The notes under the pieces are model-generated. The model searched no databases. It was not told where the DNA came from and worked only from the letters and a program-made list of their open reading frames with translations. A stretch of 64,000 bases of DNA, taken from Rhizoclosmatium globosum (taxonomy: Eukaryota; Chytridiomycota; Chytridiomycetes; Chytridiales; Chytriomycetaceae). Location of the stretch: assembly GCA_002104985.1 (NCBI GenBank), contig MCGO01000009.1:186001-250000 (forward strand), given 5' to 3'. Shown here piece after piece: positions 20,457 through 33,234 of this stretch. How positions within the stretch are numbered: position 1 is the first letter of the stretch; each line of letters begins with the position of its first letter. A program made the translations under genes and the position numbers.

Positions 20457-22396
20457 TTAAACCAATCCGTTCCGTTTCCAAAAACCTCTCCATGCGTCAT
20501 CTTTCCCTTCATCCCATCGTTTTCCTCCTGCAATATCCAAACCCAAGAGTCCCAAATACGCATAATAGCCCCCAGACTCGTTCTTTCCTTCAATATCACG
20601 CCGTGATGATGCGGTCATGCTCTCGTTTGATGCAGGATGAATCGCCCTGCACAGCTCTGCATCTCCTTCAACATACATTCCATCATAGGGACAGCACATT
20701 CAATCATTCCAGCTTGTTTCATGAATTTTCGCGTAAATCCAGTAAACAAATCGGCTGCCTCGATCATTTCGAGATCGTCATACTTTACTAACTCTGCCCA
20801 TTCCTTTTGTATCCGACACACAAGAAACCACGCCGAGATTGTAATTTCAAGCAGAGAATACCACAAAGACGAGTAAGCTGTGACTCGGAATCGATCATAG
20901 TCGCTCATCTTGGTTATGGTTGCTATTAGTAATTTTGCCCCAAATACAGCAGCGCAACTCTCGTCAATAACTTTGATTAGCTTATTGCGAACTTGTGGCA
21001 GTACGAGACGAGGAGTGGCACATTTCAATGATGTCATATACAACTTGGGTCGATGTAAAAGTGTGGCAGAACAGAGGACATCTAAGTTCAACCAGACCAC
21101 AAATCCATCTGTGCTACCGTCATTGGTACAAAGTATATTTGTAATGTCATTTGGAGATTCCAAGGGAAGTAAGAGTGTGTCAGGTATCTTTGATTTAACA
21201 ATTCCAAGCTGCGTCTCCAAAGTCTCATACTTTGGAGATTCAATAATTTCTTCAAGCGATAAAGGCACAACTGTGTGGAATTTTTTGATGGCAACTATGA
21301 CTCCAATTAAGTTCGTGACGGGTGCGGATGACTGCTGATTTCCAAAAATGCCAGGTATTGGTCCCATTGGTTTCACACGATCCGGTGAGACATGAACGAA
21401 GCCAGAATCTAATTTTCGACTCATTTCGACTTGAAAACAGGGTATTATTGATTCGAAACCAATTGGGTAGTAACTTACGTCTTGAAGCGGTGCACAGTCC
21501 CCAAAATACCCGCCTCCGTTCTTCTTTTTCTATAGAATTTAAGTGGTTGAGACTTGGCAAATAATCCGGATCTTCATCCAATTCCAGCACTCGAATCAAA
21601 TGGAGAGCCATTTTCAAAAACGGTAACCCCAGTTCATCTTTCCTCATTATTCTTGCATAAATATATATCCAATAGTACGCTTTGGCAGTTGCCACCGATG
21701 GTCGATCTGCGGAAAGAACCACTGCCTTCCGAGCCCGTCTGAAGAACCATAAAGCTGATTCCTCAGAAATTTCAGTGCCTGCATGATATGCTGCGATGGC
21801 ACAGATGACAAGCCTACGAAATATTCGTCAGAGTAATGCAAGATGTTCAAGTGTTATTACCTCAGTGGAGCTGGTTGCAGGAAGAAGGTCGTAATAAAAG
21901 CTTGAATGTCCATTGCACTCATTAAAGCTGCAGCACGGGGGTTGAATGTGATGAATGCGTGGACGCACCGAAAATCGTCATATGTTGGCATAAGATCTGG
22001 GTCTTCTAACATCCACTCATCATGCTCTACGATCAGCGGAGAGTCCAAAACTTGCATGATACGTATAAGAGGCAATGAAACTGTTTTGCAGAGAGGCGGA
22101 GAAGGCAGTGAAGCAGGCTCAAAGAAAGCACTGGTTTGAATGAATGGTCCCGAGACAGCTGAACTTCCTTGAAGGTGGAATTGCATCTCACTATCCGATC
22201 CAAGCTCTTCATTTGACACTTTGTCACTAATTAGGGATGCAGCATTGTCCTGAATATGAAGGTTTCGAGTTTTGACGGGGTAGATACACGGAATTCCTCT
22301 GACTCTGCAGCCAGTGCAGCCGTCGACTTCCCTGCTGCATCCTTTCTTATTGGAGCGGCATTCTCGACAGGAGACATTCTTGCTGCTCCGGCCCAT
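20457..22396 (-). CDS. Zn2Cys6 transcription factor, family member 1
   Basis: Fungal binuclear zinc-cluster regulator. The ATG at 22396 gives MGRSSKNVS, then C-x2-C-x6-C-x6-C-x2-C-x6-C (CRECRSNKKGC..CTGCRVRGIPC) and CIYP. The family hallmark EDPDLMPTYDDF leads to FFLQPAPLR at an intron, then ALWFFRRARKAV, TAKAYYWIYIYARIM, LGLPFLKMALHL and EKEERRRVFWG, which resemble the fungal_trans middle-homology domain. The C-terminus has LLGLDIAGGKRW and ends FWKRNGLV. The last part is read in two frames (slip near 20600-20640). Local paralogues share every block and the intron after PLR. DNA target and effector are unknown. Confidence 0.8.
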
Positions 22397-22629
22397 TTCT
22401 TTCGTCAATTGTGCCAAGAAAAGAAAGTGGAAAAGGGCCCCGTGCTATTTTGTACCATTGTTCCCAATTTTAAAGTACCCAATGCAGTTGCTTCCGCCAT
22501 GGCCCATGAGCGAACAACTCAGCTCATCCAAGCTAATAACCCCTCGCTCCTCGCATCCACTCCCGACTGAGTTTCACAGCTATGCAGATGAAGCTAACTG
22601 TATTATCAGTATCAAGGTTTTGTCATAAC

Positions 22630-25150
22630 TCATAATCTCTTGAAAACAACATCAGGATTCAACAAAGCCCCAAGAGACCGCTTCAGCCCAATCGGCAAAT
22701 AAAGCAGCCCAACTTGCACACTCGCGTTCATCCACCCAAACCCTTCTCGAACCACATACTGGAAATCCGACCCAACATTCCCATACTCAACATTCACAAT
22801 ATGCGTCATATCAACCACATCAAACTTCTCCGGAACAACCCCATTGAAATCCACAAACGACTTTACACAAGTATACAACCACCGATACGCCAACCTCGTC
22901 GCGTCCACATGGTACCCATAATTAGCCAACCCTTCCAAGCCATAATCTGATGCGGCGCCCACCCAAACGGATAATCCCACTGCCGTCTCGGTCTCTCCTC
23001 CGAAACAACCCCACGCGACGATTCAGTCGACGCCACAATCCCACCCGCGACTTCAAACAGCTCCAAACACTTTGGAACGAGTTTGGCGGCTTGAGTCGGG
23101 GTGGCAACGTTTGCCCAGAGGGCCCAGAATGCGGTGGCGGATTCGTATTTTGTTTGGGTTGTTTTTTGCAGTCGTAGTCGTAGAAGAGGGAGTCGGTGTC
23201 GGACCAGAGGTATTTGTGGATGAGAGTGTTTGTGCGGGATGCGAGGGAGGAGAATAGAGTTGCGGGAAGGGTTACTGTGAAAGATGAGGAGAATCTATAT
23301 TGTACGACGGAGAGGTTTCGGATGACGGGAGTGCAGGGATCGTGGTTAATTCGTAAATCATTATTCCTTTGGCCCAGTCGGAATTCCAAACAGCACCACC
23401 GCCAATCATTTTTTCGACGCCTTTTGTGTTCAAAACACTTTTCCAAGCTTTGAAGTTGATCAAATTCTCGTCATTCGGACCTCGTCGAACTTTGAAGGTG
23501 AAGCTTCGTTTCATCGTTAGTATTGCTCATCAACAACGGTTCACATACCTTCCACCAAACTCCTCGTTGATGATTTCCTCCAAATCTTTTTCGTATTTAT
23601 GTACCAAACAATTGAGATCAATCGTGGCAAGGTTTGCGCAATTTCCATCAAAACGGTACGTTGTGTCATGCCCAGATTCTCGTACAGCTCGATCATGAAC
23701 AAAATATTCATCCAATTCTGCAGAGTGAATCTCGCCTTTGGTATACCTATCTTCAAAATCACCGACGCTCATACCATACTTGTCAGCAAATGGCTTCAAC
23801 GTTGAATCAAAATGACCTGGCTCAGTTTCAGGAGGAATTCCGGACCCTTCTGTCCAATATTTGCTCAATCCAACCACTGAATCCAATCGCGGATGAGAGA
23901 GCCAAATACTGAATAGCTCTTTGATGGAAGCCCTAGTCGCGCAAGCCATCCATTCCTTCAATTCATCTGCTTTCCAAACTTTCTTGAGACTAATGGCTGA
24001 AACAATAGGATTTGACGACTCCCTCTCAAAGGCGGCATACACTTGACGAGCCATATCAGTCAAGAAAGGAGGTTGAGAACGCGTAAGATAGTAGCTACGA
24101 TTCGCATTCAAGATTTTTCCGTAATGCTCAATTTCGTAAATAAAGTTTTCCACCATTCCTTGAGCGAGACCAACGCGTCCATCAACAAGAAGACCCAACG
24201 CTTCGAAATAAGAATCCCAGCCGTATTGTTCGTTGAAGCGACCCCCAGGAACGACGAACGGGGTTCCACAAACGTTGGTCATGTTATCCCATCCGAGAAG
24301 AGGATTGATTTTACGGAGGCCCAACGCCAGGATACCAGGTTTCGAGTTTAACGAGTTGACAAAATCCGACGAGATATCTTCAGGAAGACGAACGACATCC
24401 AGATGCAAATGGAGACGCGACAGAGCAACTTTCTTGAAATACGCGAGACCAATTTCATCATTGTACGGAACATAGATACGGTTCTGGTTGTCACCAAACC
24501 GATTCTTTGGGTCCGCGCAAATAGCTTCCAATCCATCTGCATCAATTCTACGTGTGAGGCCATCCCAGAAATGAAACTTGACGAGTCGTTCCAAACGCTG
24601 GACAGGATTCTCAAAGAGCCTGTCCTCTGAAATCACGACAAACTTTCGACAATGGTCAGAGGCCAATTGGAGTTCCTGCAAAAGATTGGAGAGGGCATAA
24701 GTTCCCCTGATTTCCACCTTATTGAAGCCAGCTGAATTCGCGGTGCGGACGACAAACACTTTTGGACCCTTGTCGTGTACCGTGATTTGTTTGTCGCCAT
24801 CTGTATCTTCCTGAGCGAGGAGTTGTCCTGTGGCGAAGATAAGGTAAAGGTCAGTTTGAGCCAGAGCGACTGAGACAGAAGGCTCAACTCTTTGTTTCCT
24901 CGACATTGATGACAAATAGACGAGGCGCAGTTGGATAGAGAAAGTCGTGCGAGGCTCGTCGGTGACGCGGGGCTCGTTGTTCGAGTTGGTTTGCGGAGGA
25001 CGTGGTTGGTTCGTTGTGGGTTTCAGCGATTCGTTCGATGTCAGCTGAAGTGATTGTGTTTGAAGCGAGATTGATTGGCGATTGGGGCGCGATGATCTTT
25101 GGATTCGATTGGATTGGATTGGGTGAGTGAGTCACAGGATCAACAAACAA
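22630..25150 (-). CDS. NTH1-like: Neutral trehalase (GH37)
   Basis: Hydrolyses cytosolic trehalose to glucose. N-terminal RHRRASHDF is a PKA-type site, as in yeast Nth1. [19 protein letters not shown] is the EF-like calcium motif of neutral trehalases. [14 protein letters not shown], the GH37 signature [30 protein letters not shown], the second signature [14 protein letters not shown] and the end [10 protein letters not shown] all follow in family order. An upstream segment to 25317 (with RRQRQCHRARSPSK) may be a first exon. Frame slips lie near 24890, 23162-23167 (T run) and 22930-22932 (CCC on the + strand), plus one or two around 23270-23520 where an intron is also likely. Function is secure; exon details are not. 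Confidence 0.88.
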
Positions 25151-25439
25151 ACAACAAACTCACACTCGTTTGGCTGTGCATTCGTCGGCGCACTCCAGTT
25201 GGCCGCGACTCCAAACTTGGATGGACTCCGTGCGCGATGGCATTGTCGCTGTCGTCGTACTGGAGCTCCTTCTCCAATCGACGTGCTGGGAATGACATGA
25301 TTGTTGTTTGAAGTCAAGAATTCTTCTTATTTTTTAGTATCAATTAAACTTTGTTCTAAAGCAAAGGTTTTATTAATGGTATCGGTTCATTGTTCCAAGT
25401 TGAACTTCTTCGTGAACGCTATTGTTTCCAAACTCATTA

Positions 25440-28210
25440 TGAAATCATCGCTGACTTCTTCTTTCTCGCCTCTCTTCCTTATATTCCATCTCTCTGGGCA
25501 CAGCCTGTGAGATCACCTACAAGTCAATGGGCAGACCCACTTTATGGATTCTATCCAGGAACAACTCCGCACTTATCAAAACGTGCAACCAATATCACTA
25601 TCGCTTTTATACTACCCTATTCAAATTTCTGGAATACAGTAGACTATTCAAATTGCACGTTTTGCTCATTTCAACGACAAATGGATTCCGCTGCGGAATG
25701 GGTCGTCGACTTGGTCAACAACCAATCAGATATATTACCCAATACAACCGTGAATATTTTACGCGTCCAAGGGTGGGATGGGACTTCTGGAGTGGGAGGA
25801 GCTGCAAAAGTTGCTGTTGAGTTAGGCGAAAAACTCAAAGGTACCAGTTGATTTTATACACATTGTCAAAGAAAAAAAATACTCAGTTTACTACATAGAT
25901 GTGGTGGTAGCATTTGGAGAAACCAATAGCGCATCTACTAAACTGACATCAGCCATCCTCTCTCACTACAAAATACCATCTGTGGGGTTCCCAAAATTTA
26001 CCCTCACTTTCTTCCAAATCAAACTATCCTTATTTCTTTCGTACAACGTACAGTAACCGATGGGGTGCTGACCTTGTACTTCTGTTAAATCGTTGGAACG
26101 TTTGGCGTGCAGCAATAGTCTACGATGCTAATGACGAAGAAAGCGTTGGAGCATGCTTAGATATCAAGGAAAATCTGTTTCGGAACGATATTGTAGTACT
26201 TTCTCAGATACTGTACAACGGTTCTGATGAAACCACAGATTTCGAAGAAATCGCGGTAGAATTAAAAGCGATGGATGCCCGGTATATCATACTCTGTGCG
26301 CAAAGCTATTCCCGGTCATATAACTTTGTTGTGGCTGCAAATCAAACTGGATTGATTTCAAAAGACCATGTTTGGGTCGTTACGAATCCTCCCTATCCAA
26401 TAGACTACAAAGGATCAGGAAATGATAGTCGCTTAAGTTTATTACTTGGAATGATTACATTCACCATCACAGGAGAAGTCGCAACTGATCCAAATTTTGT
26501 CTCCATACAAAACGGGTGGGCCGCTTTGTATCACCAAAATCCGTCCAAATATCAAGTGAATCTCTTAAACTGGGCAAATCAAGGTGCATATGATTGTGTA
26601 GGACTCCTGTTGTATGGATTGCACCGATTTCTTGAAACCCATCCAACAGTCACACCATTAATGCTATCAAACCGGGAATACAACCATCTACTCAACTATA
26701 CAGCTTTCATGAAAACAGGATTTAACGGGACAGCTGTGCTTCCCATGATCTATAATACATTCTCAATCGTGTAATCAATATGAGGCCGCAGAGCCATTCG
26801 GAATGATTGATAAAAAGACCCAAAGTTATATACCCTTGAGTGATCCGGTTTTCTTTGGAGGATCCCGAAAACCTCCTGTGGATGGGCCTTATCTCCCAAC
26901 TTTGCTGAATACCGTGACAGATTATCGCGGAATTCTGATTATAGCTCTATCAGCCATCTGCTTTCTTGTTTGCATTGGACTAATCGGGTTTGTACTTTGG
27001 TTTAAACACCATCCTTCTGTGAAGTCAATCAACGTGGCTCATTCGATAGTTTTCATGCTCGGCTGTATGATTTTTAACTCTTCCATGTTATTTGTCCTTA
27101 ATGCGCCACGCCGCTGGAAATGTCACGCCAGAGACTGGTTTTCATACTGGGACTTGCTGTCATGATATCTCCACTGATTATGAAGAATATCTACGTCTAT
27201 AAAGTATTTACGGCAAAGACAAGCATGAAAGTCACGGATCTGTTGCTCAAGGCGCGGTATAGCCACAGTGGGACGTTTGCGATTATTGCGATTCAATGCT
27301 CTATTCTTTTCGCTTCTTTCTTGAGTATGCCACTTGAACCAAACTTGTGGATTGTGAAGAACGAGTATGAAATGTTCTATTGCGCTCCGCAAAAGCCTGT
27401 CAAGCATTCACCAATGCGTGCACCCATCGCCCAATACGCGCTCCTCGTCTTTACATCAATGCTACTTTTTCTTCTACCGATAACATCAGTTCTGGTACGG
27501 AACGTTTCGCAGAAATACAACGAATCAAGCTTTCTATTCCTTCACTTTCTTTTTCTCGCTGCCGTTGCACTCATTTACACGAGTCTGGATTACGATCGAG
27601 GCATGTACGCGAAAGAAGCCTGGCTGTGGTTTTTTCCTTCGGTGTTCGGGCCGCTCTCGTTGGTAGGACCCAAAATCTTGGAAGTCAGGGCAAGTTGGAA
27701 GGCATTTCATTCAAAAAGCATTACTTCGGAGGGAAAGAAATTGAAAGGCGATATGGATTTGAAACGTGGTGGGATGATCAAGTCGTCTTCGGCTTCTTTG
27801 GGTCGGCCCAAAGTGGGCTTCCTATCACCGCACAATATCTGGTAATTTGACTTTGACTTTTTCCTTGTTTTTACTCAAAGTTATGTGATGCAGAAATCGA
27901 ATTTCGTATACAAATCAACACCATCCTCCGGTTTCTTCCGACAGTTTCGACATGAATGGCGATGTGCGGTGGGAGTGTTGATTATTCGAACAAAGAGAAA
28001 CACAGTGATTACGGTATGTAGCTTGGATGAAACCCTGTATCCGGCCATGTTGTTTCTGAACGTACTCGCTTTATTTTGAGAACGGATATCAATCAAGTCT
28101 TGGTGCAGATAACAGAGTTTGGAAAGCTAGTTGTAGAGTGTGAGTTTGGAAGTAGAGCCGAAGCAGAAGCACTGATAGAAGAATTAAAACGATATTCGAA
28201 TGTACAATAA
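25440..28210 (+). CDS. Class C GPCR (GABA-B/metabotropic-like receptor)
   Basis: The extracellular part is a periplasmic-binding/ANF-type ligand domain: ITIAFILPYSNFWNTVDY, NILRVQGWDG, VVVAFGETNSASTKLTSAI, NVWRAAIVYDAND and YDCVGLLLYGLHRF, with several N-glycosylation sites. A seven-helix region of the 7tm_3 type follows (ILIIALSAICFLVCIGLIGF, SIVFMLGCMIFNSS, LGLAVMISPLIMKNIYVYKVF, and four more hydrophobic segments). The cytosolic tail ends with two small exons, spliced by an intron at 28014-28108. The start is uncertain: ATG 25440 gives a signal-like leader but needs one slip near 25480. Other slips lie near 26000-26040 and 26760. An intron at 25841-25898 is clear. Ligand unknown. Confidence 0.8.
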
Positions 28211-28271
28211 AAAGGCAGTATTTAATCCCCGCGTGCTTTTTTTAGACAAATTGAAACCAAAAAATTCATCC

Positions 28272-30564
28272 ATGTCCAGCGCTGTACCAAAAGCCACTTC
28301 ATGTGAGCAGTGTCGGAAGAGCAAGAAGGGATGCACAAAGGAACTTGGTGGATGCTCAGGCTGTCGTGTCAAGGGCCTTGTCTGCATCTACCCACCCGAA
28401 ACCCTCGCGGCTCTCGGCATCGAAACCAGTGAAACCAGTGAAACCCGGAGGCAACGGCCAATCACCGGAGCCAAACAGTCACAGGCCAATGTCGCTGAGC
28501 AGTGGACGCCCCCTTCACAGGCAGCTGAATTCAACTCGGGCCCACTCGCAACACTCGTCGTCCTTCGTCCCTTTCTTTGTTTCACTCAACCACATCATCA
28601 ATGCAATGGAGGCGCCCATGATCTTTGATGAGACGTACGATGATTGGTTGATTCATGAAGATCTCGAACGTGTCAGAGATCGATACGATGGTCAATTGAG
28701 TGTACGAAGGTATATAAAGCTGATGATGAGAGTCAGCACACAGTATCAGCGATCTTTATATTCCCTGATGTGGAGTCAGCAACGACATATCACGAGTTTT
28801 ATAAAAATAATATTAAAAGTATGAAAAAGATAAAAAAATGATGAAGCAACTATGATGAATCAGCACACCACAGTATCAGCGAGTGAAGATTCTCCTCATC
28901 AGATTCAGTATTTATAGTAACCGTTGAAACTTGTTGAAAATGAATAACTTAAAACTTGATTAACTTGACTGATATCGAATGACAGCACTGGTCTCGGATC
29001 GAGTGTTATGATTCCACAGATTCAGATCCGATCTGATGCCGACCTGGGAGGACTTTGAGTGTGTTCACAAGTACTTCACAACGGATCCTCGAGCGCCAGC
29101 TCAAATGGCTGTTATGGATGCTGCTGGTTTTATGAATACATTCTTCCAACAGCCTCCTGCATTACGGTAATTCTTCCATTCCACTGTTGGTACTCTTGAA
29201 CCTCATATGATTTGACCAGGTTGGTTGTAACGGCAATGGCGGCGTTCTGTTCTGGATCAGCCATGACCGAGGAGTCTGCCTATTGGTTCTTCAAACGCGC
29301 ACGGAAAGCCGTGATTCTGGCAGCTGATAGGCCGTCTGTTCCACAGCGAAAGCTTTCTACTGGGTCTATGTCTATGGGAAAATGATGCGTAAATACGAGT
29401 TTGGCTTGCCATTCTTGAAAATGGCTGTGGACATGGTCAAATATCTGAAACTGGATGTCGACCCGGATGATTCGCCTTGGCTACAAGGATTAAACTTGAC
29501 AGAGATTGAAAAGGAAGAACGACGAAGACTGTACTGGGTGGTCAAGCAAATGTCAGATGGTATGTACAATACCTCCGCCGAATTTTCTACCATGGCTAAT
29601 ACCGTAACGACACCTAGTGGAAAGAAGTATTTCTCTTGAGCAGAATATTCCTGGACTCACGTTTGGTAATGTGAAGCCTATGCGGCCAATTCCTGGCACA
29701 TTTGGAGAAGTTGAGCTCTGTTTGCAATTTGGTGACCTTCGGGACCTTATGGTTTCAATCAAAGAACTGAATTCAGTAGTACCCACGTCTATCGAAGATC
29801 TGTTGCTCTCTGCTGGCTGTCTGAGTCTCGAAGTTCGTCTTGCCATGATTCAAGCGAATACGCCAGCCCAATTTTTGAGTATGTGGACTTTGGACTAGTG
29901 GCTATGACAATCAGCCCTGTGACGTTCCTCTTTATCATCTACATGAATTTCGACATTCCCGCCGCCAAAGTGACGTTGAGCCGTCCCAAATTATACTTGT
30001 CTGCTTTGAACAGTTTTGATCCCACAAATTGAGCCCAACGACCCGTGAATCTATCGAACTTGCAATCAAAGAAACGCTTAGTGCAACGCAGCATATGATC
30101 CAACTCGTTTCGTTCCTATTCATGCTCCCCGAAGAGCATAGACGTGGAATCACAATGAGCATGCTGACACTGTATCCTATGTTTGAAGCCTCGATTTCAG
30201 CGTGGTTTTTGATTTGTAGGATGGGTGAAGCGTGGAAGAAGCTTGTTGCTGTCCCAACAGAGGAACTTCAAAATGGAATGGCTCAATTCATAAAACTTGG
30301 AGAAACTGTAATTGAAGGAAATAACAGTCCTATTCTTCCAGTGATGAAAGCCATGCTGCGGGAAACGAAGAATCGAGGTACTGGTGTTCAGAAATTGATC
30401 GACTCGGTCAATGTATTCGATTTGGATGCGCATGTTTTAAGGACTAAAACAGAACATTGGCGTACATAGGATTGTTGGGGTTGGAGGTTGCGGAGGTATA
30501 CAGTGGAGAGGAAGGAGGGAGGCGGAATGGAGAAGTTTTGGACCAGAATGGAATGATACAATAA
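28272..30564 (+). pseudogene. Zn2Cys6 transcription factor, family member 2, interrupted
   Basis: The zinc cluster CEQCRKSKKGC..CSGCRVKGLVC starts nine residues after the ATG. The middle domain is recognisable (DLMPTWEDFECV, FFQQPPALR, SAYWFFKRARKAVILAADRPSV, FGLPFLKMAVDMV, EKEERRRLYW), as is the C-terminus to QNGMIQ. Between the zinc cluster part and DPDLMPTW there are about 350 bp (about 28665-29015) with no counterpart in the paralogues, no matching intron borders and stops in all frames I checked. Single-base slips also occur at 29340, near 29900-30030 and at 30470-30550. It may be a genuine pseudogene because of the insertion, unlike most other broken frames here. Confidence 0.6.
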
Positions 30565-30640
30565 ATAGTATATTTGATTTATCTAAAGAAAAAAGATAAA
30601 GAGATCGGGTTTGCACCGCATTTAATTTTGAAAGTTTCAA

Positions 30641-32545
30641 ATGAACCAGCAACGAGATCTATATCCTTCTCGTGTTACCTCCTGCCAAGGCTGCCAGCAA
30701 AGAAAGAAAGGCTGTACAAAAGAGCCGGGAGGCTGCTCTGGATGTCGAAGCAGGAGTATACCATGTATCTATCCATCTGCCACATTCGCTGCTATCGGAG
30801 TCTCCCACGAAAACCACCAAACAAGCGCCGAGACCTATCAAGGATTGAGTCATTGTTCAACAGAAATAGCTTTTCCAGTCAAGAATCATGTAGTGACTCA
30901 AGCCACGCTGCAAGCCTGAACTTGCTAGCTGCGAAGTTCCCACTACAACAGATCATGAATGTGATGGAAGCACCAATGTCGATAATGATGACTATCACCG
31001 TGAAGGAACTGTTCAGATCCGGATCTGATGCCAACTTGGGAAGACTTTGAGTGTGTTCTCCGTTACTTCTCAACGAATCCTCGAGCCGCTGGAATTATGG
31101 CGGTCATTGACGCTGCAGGTTCTTGCTCACGTTCTTTCAGCAGCCACCGCCTTTACGGTATATTTGACTCAATTTGGATTCCCTGGCTTAAAACAATCGT
31201 ATTTAGGCTAGTTATCACGGCAACTGCAGCTCATCATTTGGGATACACAAAATCAGAAGAATCTGCACTCTGGTTCTTCAATCGAGCCAGAAAGGCGATG
31301 ATTCTAGCGGCAGACCGACCGTCTGTGTCCACTGCAACAGCATGCTACTGGATTTACGTGTATTCAAAAATGTTGGCTAAAGAGGGGCTTGGATTACCGT
31401 TTCTCAAAATTTCAGCTAATATGGTGAAGGTATTGAGATTGGACATAGATCCAATGACTCTCCTTGGCTTTACGGACTACAATTGACAGAAATCGAAAAA
31501 GAGGAACGGAGAAGAGTTTACTGGGGTGTGAAAAATTCTTTGTATGGTAAGAAGTAATTTAAATCCGTATATTTAAAGTTCAAACAACGGAAATTATTGT
31601 AGTTGAGCGGAGTCTTTCCCTGGAAATTAATATGCCTGAGTTATCCAGTGGCCTGGTAAAACCACCTACAGCTATAATTGGCACATTCGCCGATATTGGG
31701 ACCCTTGAGGCTTTCATTGAAATTCGATCTCTCATCGTTGCTATCAAAGAGCATTATTCAACTGTTCCTGGATCGACTCAAGATATATTATTTTCAGCTG
31801 CTTACACAAAGTTCAAAATTATGCTTTCGGCAATTCACGCCAGAACTCCGCCTCAGTATTTACTTATGCAAACTACAAACCTTCAACAAATTTATAACAA
31901 GCTGAATGCTGCCTCAATTCTTTATTGGTTGTGGATGCATTTTGATCTTCCTGCCTCAATAATGATGTTCAATCGCGCGAAACTGTTTTTAACTGCTCTT
32001 GACTGCTTCAATATCAGCCAAGTGAGTCCTGCTGTTTGTGATATAATCACATCAGCGATTAACGAAACCATTGACGCCATATTATACATGATAAACCTTG
32101 TGTCAGATCATTTTCGGCTGCCGGAGGAGTATAAGGTCATGATCATCGTCAATCCGATGCTAATTTATCCCATATTTGAAGCAACAATTTCAGCATGGTT
32201 TTTGACGTGCAGGTTGGGGGCCAGTTGGCGTCTGCAAGTGTCAGTGCCAACTCACGAATTGCTGAATGGCGTTACGCAATTCCTCTTACTCGGTGAATCA
32301 TTTGAAGGAGACAAACACGTTCCGATTCTTTCGACGATCAAATCTATGTTGCACGAGATGACAGCATCAAGTGAGAATTTGAGAGACGGAATTGGTTCAA
32401 TTAGCATGCAAGAGACGCAAAAGTACGGTATTGCATCAAAGTACGAGGAGATATTGTTGTATATGGGACCATTAGGTTTCGGTGGTATATGGTGGAGAGG
32501 GAGAAAGGAAGATGGTTTTGGAAAGCAATCAAGGAAAAGGAATAA
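30641..32545 (+). CDS. Zn2Cys6 transcription factor, family member 3
   Basis: ATG 30641 gives MNQQRDLYPSRVTSCQGC and a complete zinc cluster ending CRSRSIPCIYP. DLMPTWEDFECVLRYF, an intron just after the PLR position (about 31155-31205), SALWFFNRARKAMILAADRP, TACYWIYVYSKM, LGLPFLKISANMV and EKEERRRVYWG make the middle domain. A long frame from about 31605 reads LFLTALDCF and EATISAWFLTCRLG to the family end GIWWRGRKEDGFWKAIKEKE, if one T is added to the run near 32516; otherwise it runs on to 32768. An A is also missing near 31457. Its N-terminus is closest to member 4 (MNRPRDPYPSRVTSCQEC), suggesting a recent duplication of this pair. Confidence 0.72.
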
Positions 32546-33000
32546 TTCATTCAGTAGTTACAAATGCATGGCTGCTTTAATCAAATTAAAACAATACATA
32601 TCCTTCTCAAGTGACTTTGTGCCAAGAGAAAGAAGGGTTGAAAAAAGAGCTCTCACTGATCAACAAGAATCCCGTGTGTCAACCCCAACGGAATCCAGGC
32701 GGCAAATCCAAAGTGCAGATGATGGTTATCAAGCTTGCCTTCTTTGCTCTTGTTCCACGAGTAGATGAACCAGATAGGTGCTCTCTTGCAACTTGATGTT
32801 GGTAAGTACTGCTTTTGCTTGTGTAGACCAACTAACTTTATTTCAGAACTGCGGAACTTTCATAATGTAAGAATATGGAACAAAATAAAGGAGCACGTAG
32901 GTGTAAAGAAAAGTCCGTTCCTTCCACCCTCATATTAATATATTCATTATTAAATTGATGGGATTGAGTTTGGTTTATATAAAATAAAAGAAACAATATA
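32546..33000. other. Intergenic, no gene seen
   Basis: AT-rich sequence between member 3 and the zinc-cluster relic. No coding signal, repeat or RNA structure was recognised. Confidence 0.5.
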
Positions 33001-33009
33001 ACCCAAGAA

Positions 33010-33149
33010 TACTTTTCCACAGCGGCAATGATTTGTGTGGGTAGACACACTGGACACCTTTCACTCTACAGTAAGAGAGTCCTTCTGGTTCCTTCGTACA
33101 TCCCTTTTTGTGGATACGACATTCATCGCAATTGACGCTTTGGTTTCAT
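33010..33149 (-). pseudogene. Relic of a Zn2Cys6 cluster from another family member
   Basis: Read on the minus strand, 33130-33047 gives CDECRIHKKGC...YCRVKGVQC followed by VYPHKSLPLW. The spacing of the binuclear cluster is retained, but the fourth Cys is Leu (EPEGLSYC against EPGGCSGC in member 3). An ATG (33149) with a basic leader lies one frame away. No middle domain follows before member 4, so this is an isolated, degenerate 5' fragment. Confidence 0.7.
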
Positions 33150-33234
33150 TGAAAGATTTTTGATGGTTTTGATTGGTCCTTTTTCTCTTATTCAATTTCA
33201 TAGTCAAATGAGTGTCATAAGAAATGTATTATCG

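Noticed and set aside
22256..22628. Plus-strand frames over the start of family member 1
   Set aside because: They are antisense to the zinc cluster and its upstream region and show no protein-like motifs.
23030..23250. Alternative frame rich in Arg/Pro over trehalase
   Set aside because: The trehalase frame in the same place reads conserved [10 protein letters not shown] and [12 protein letters not shown].
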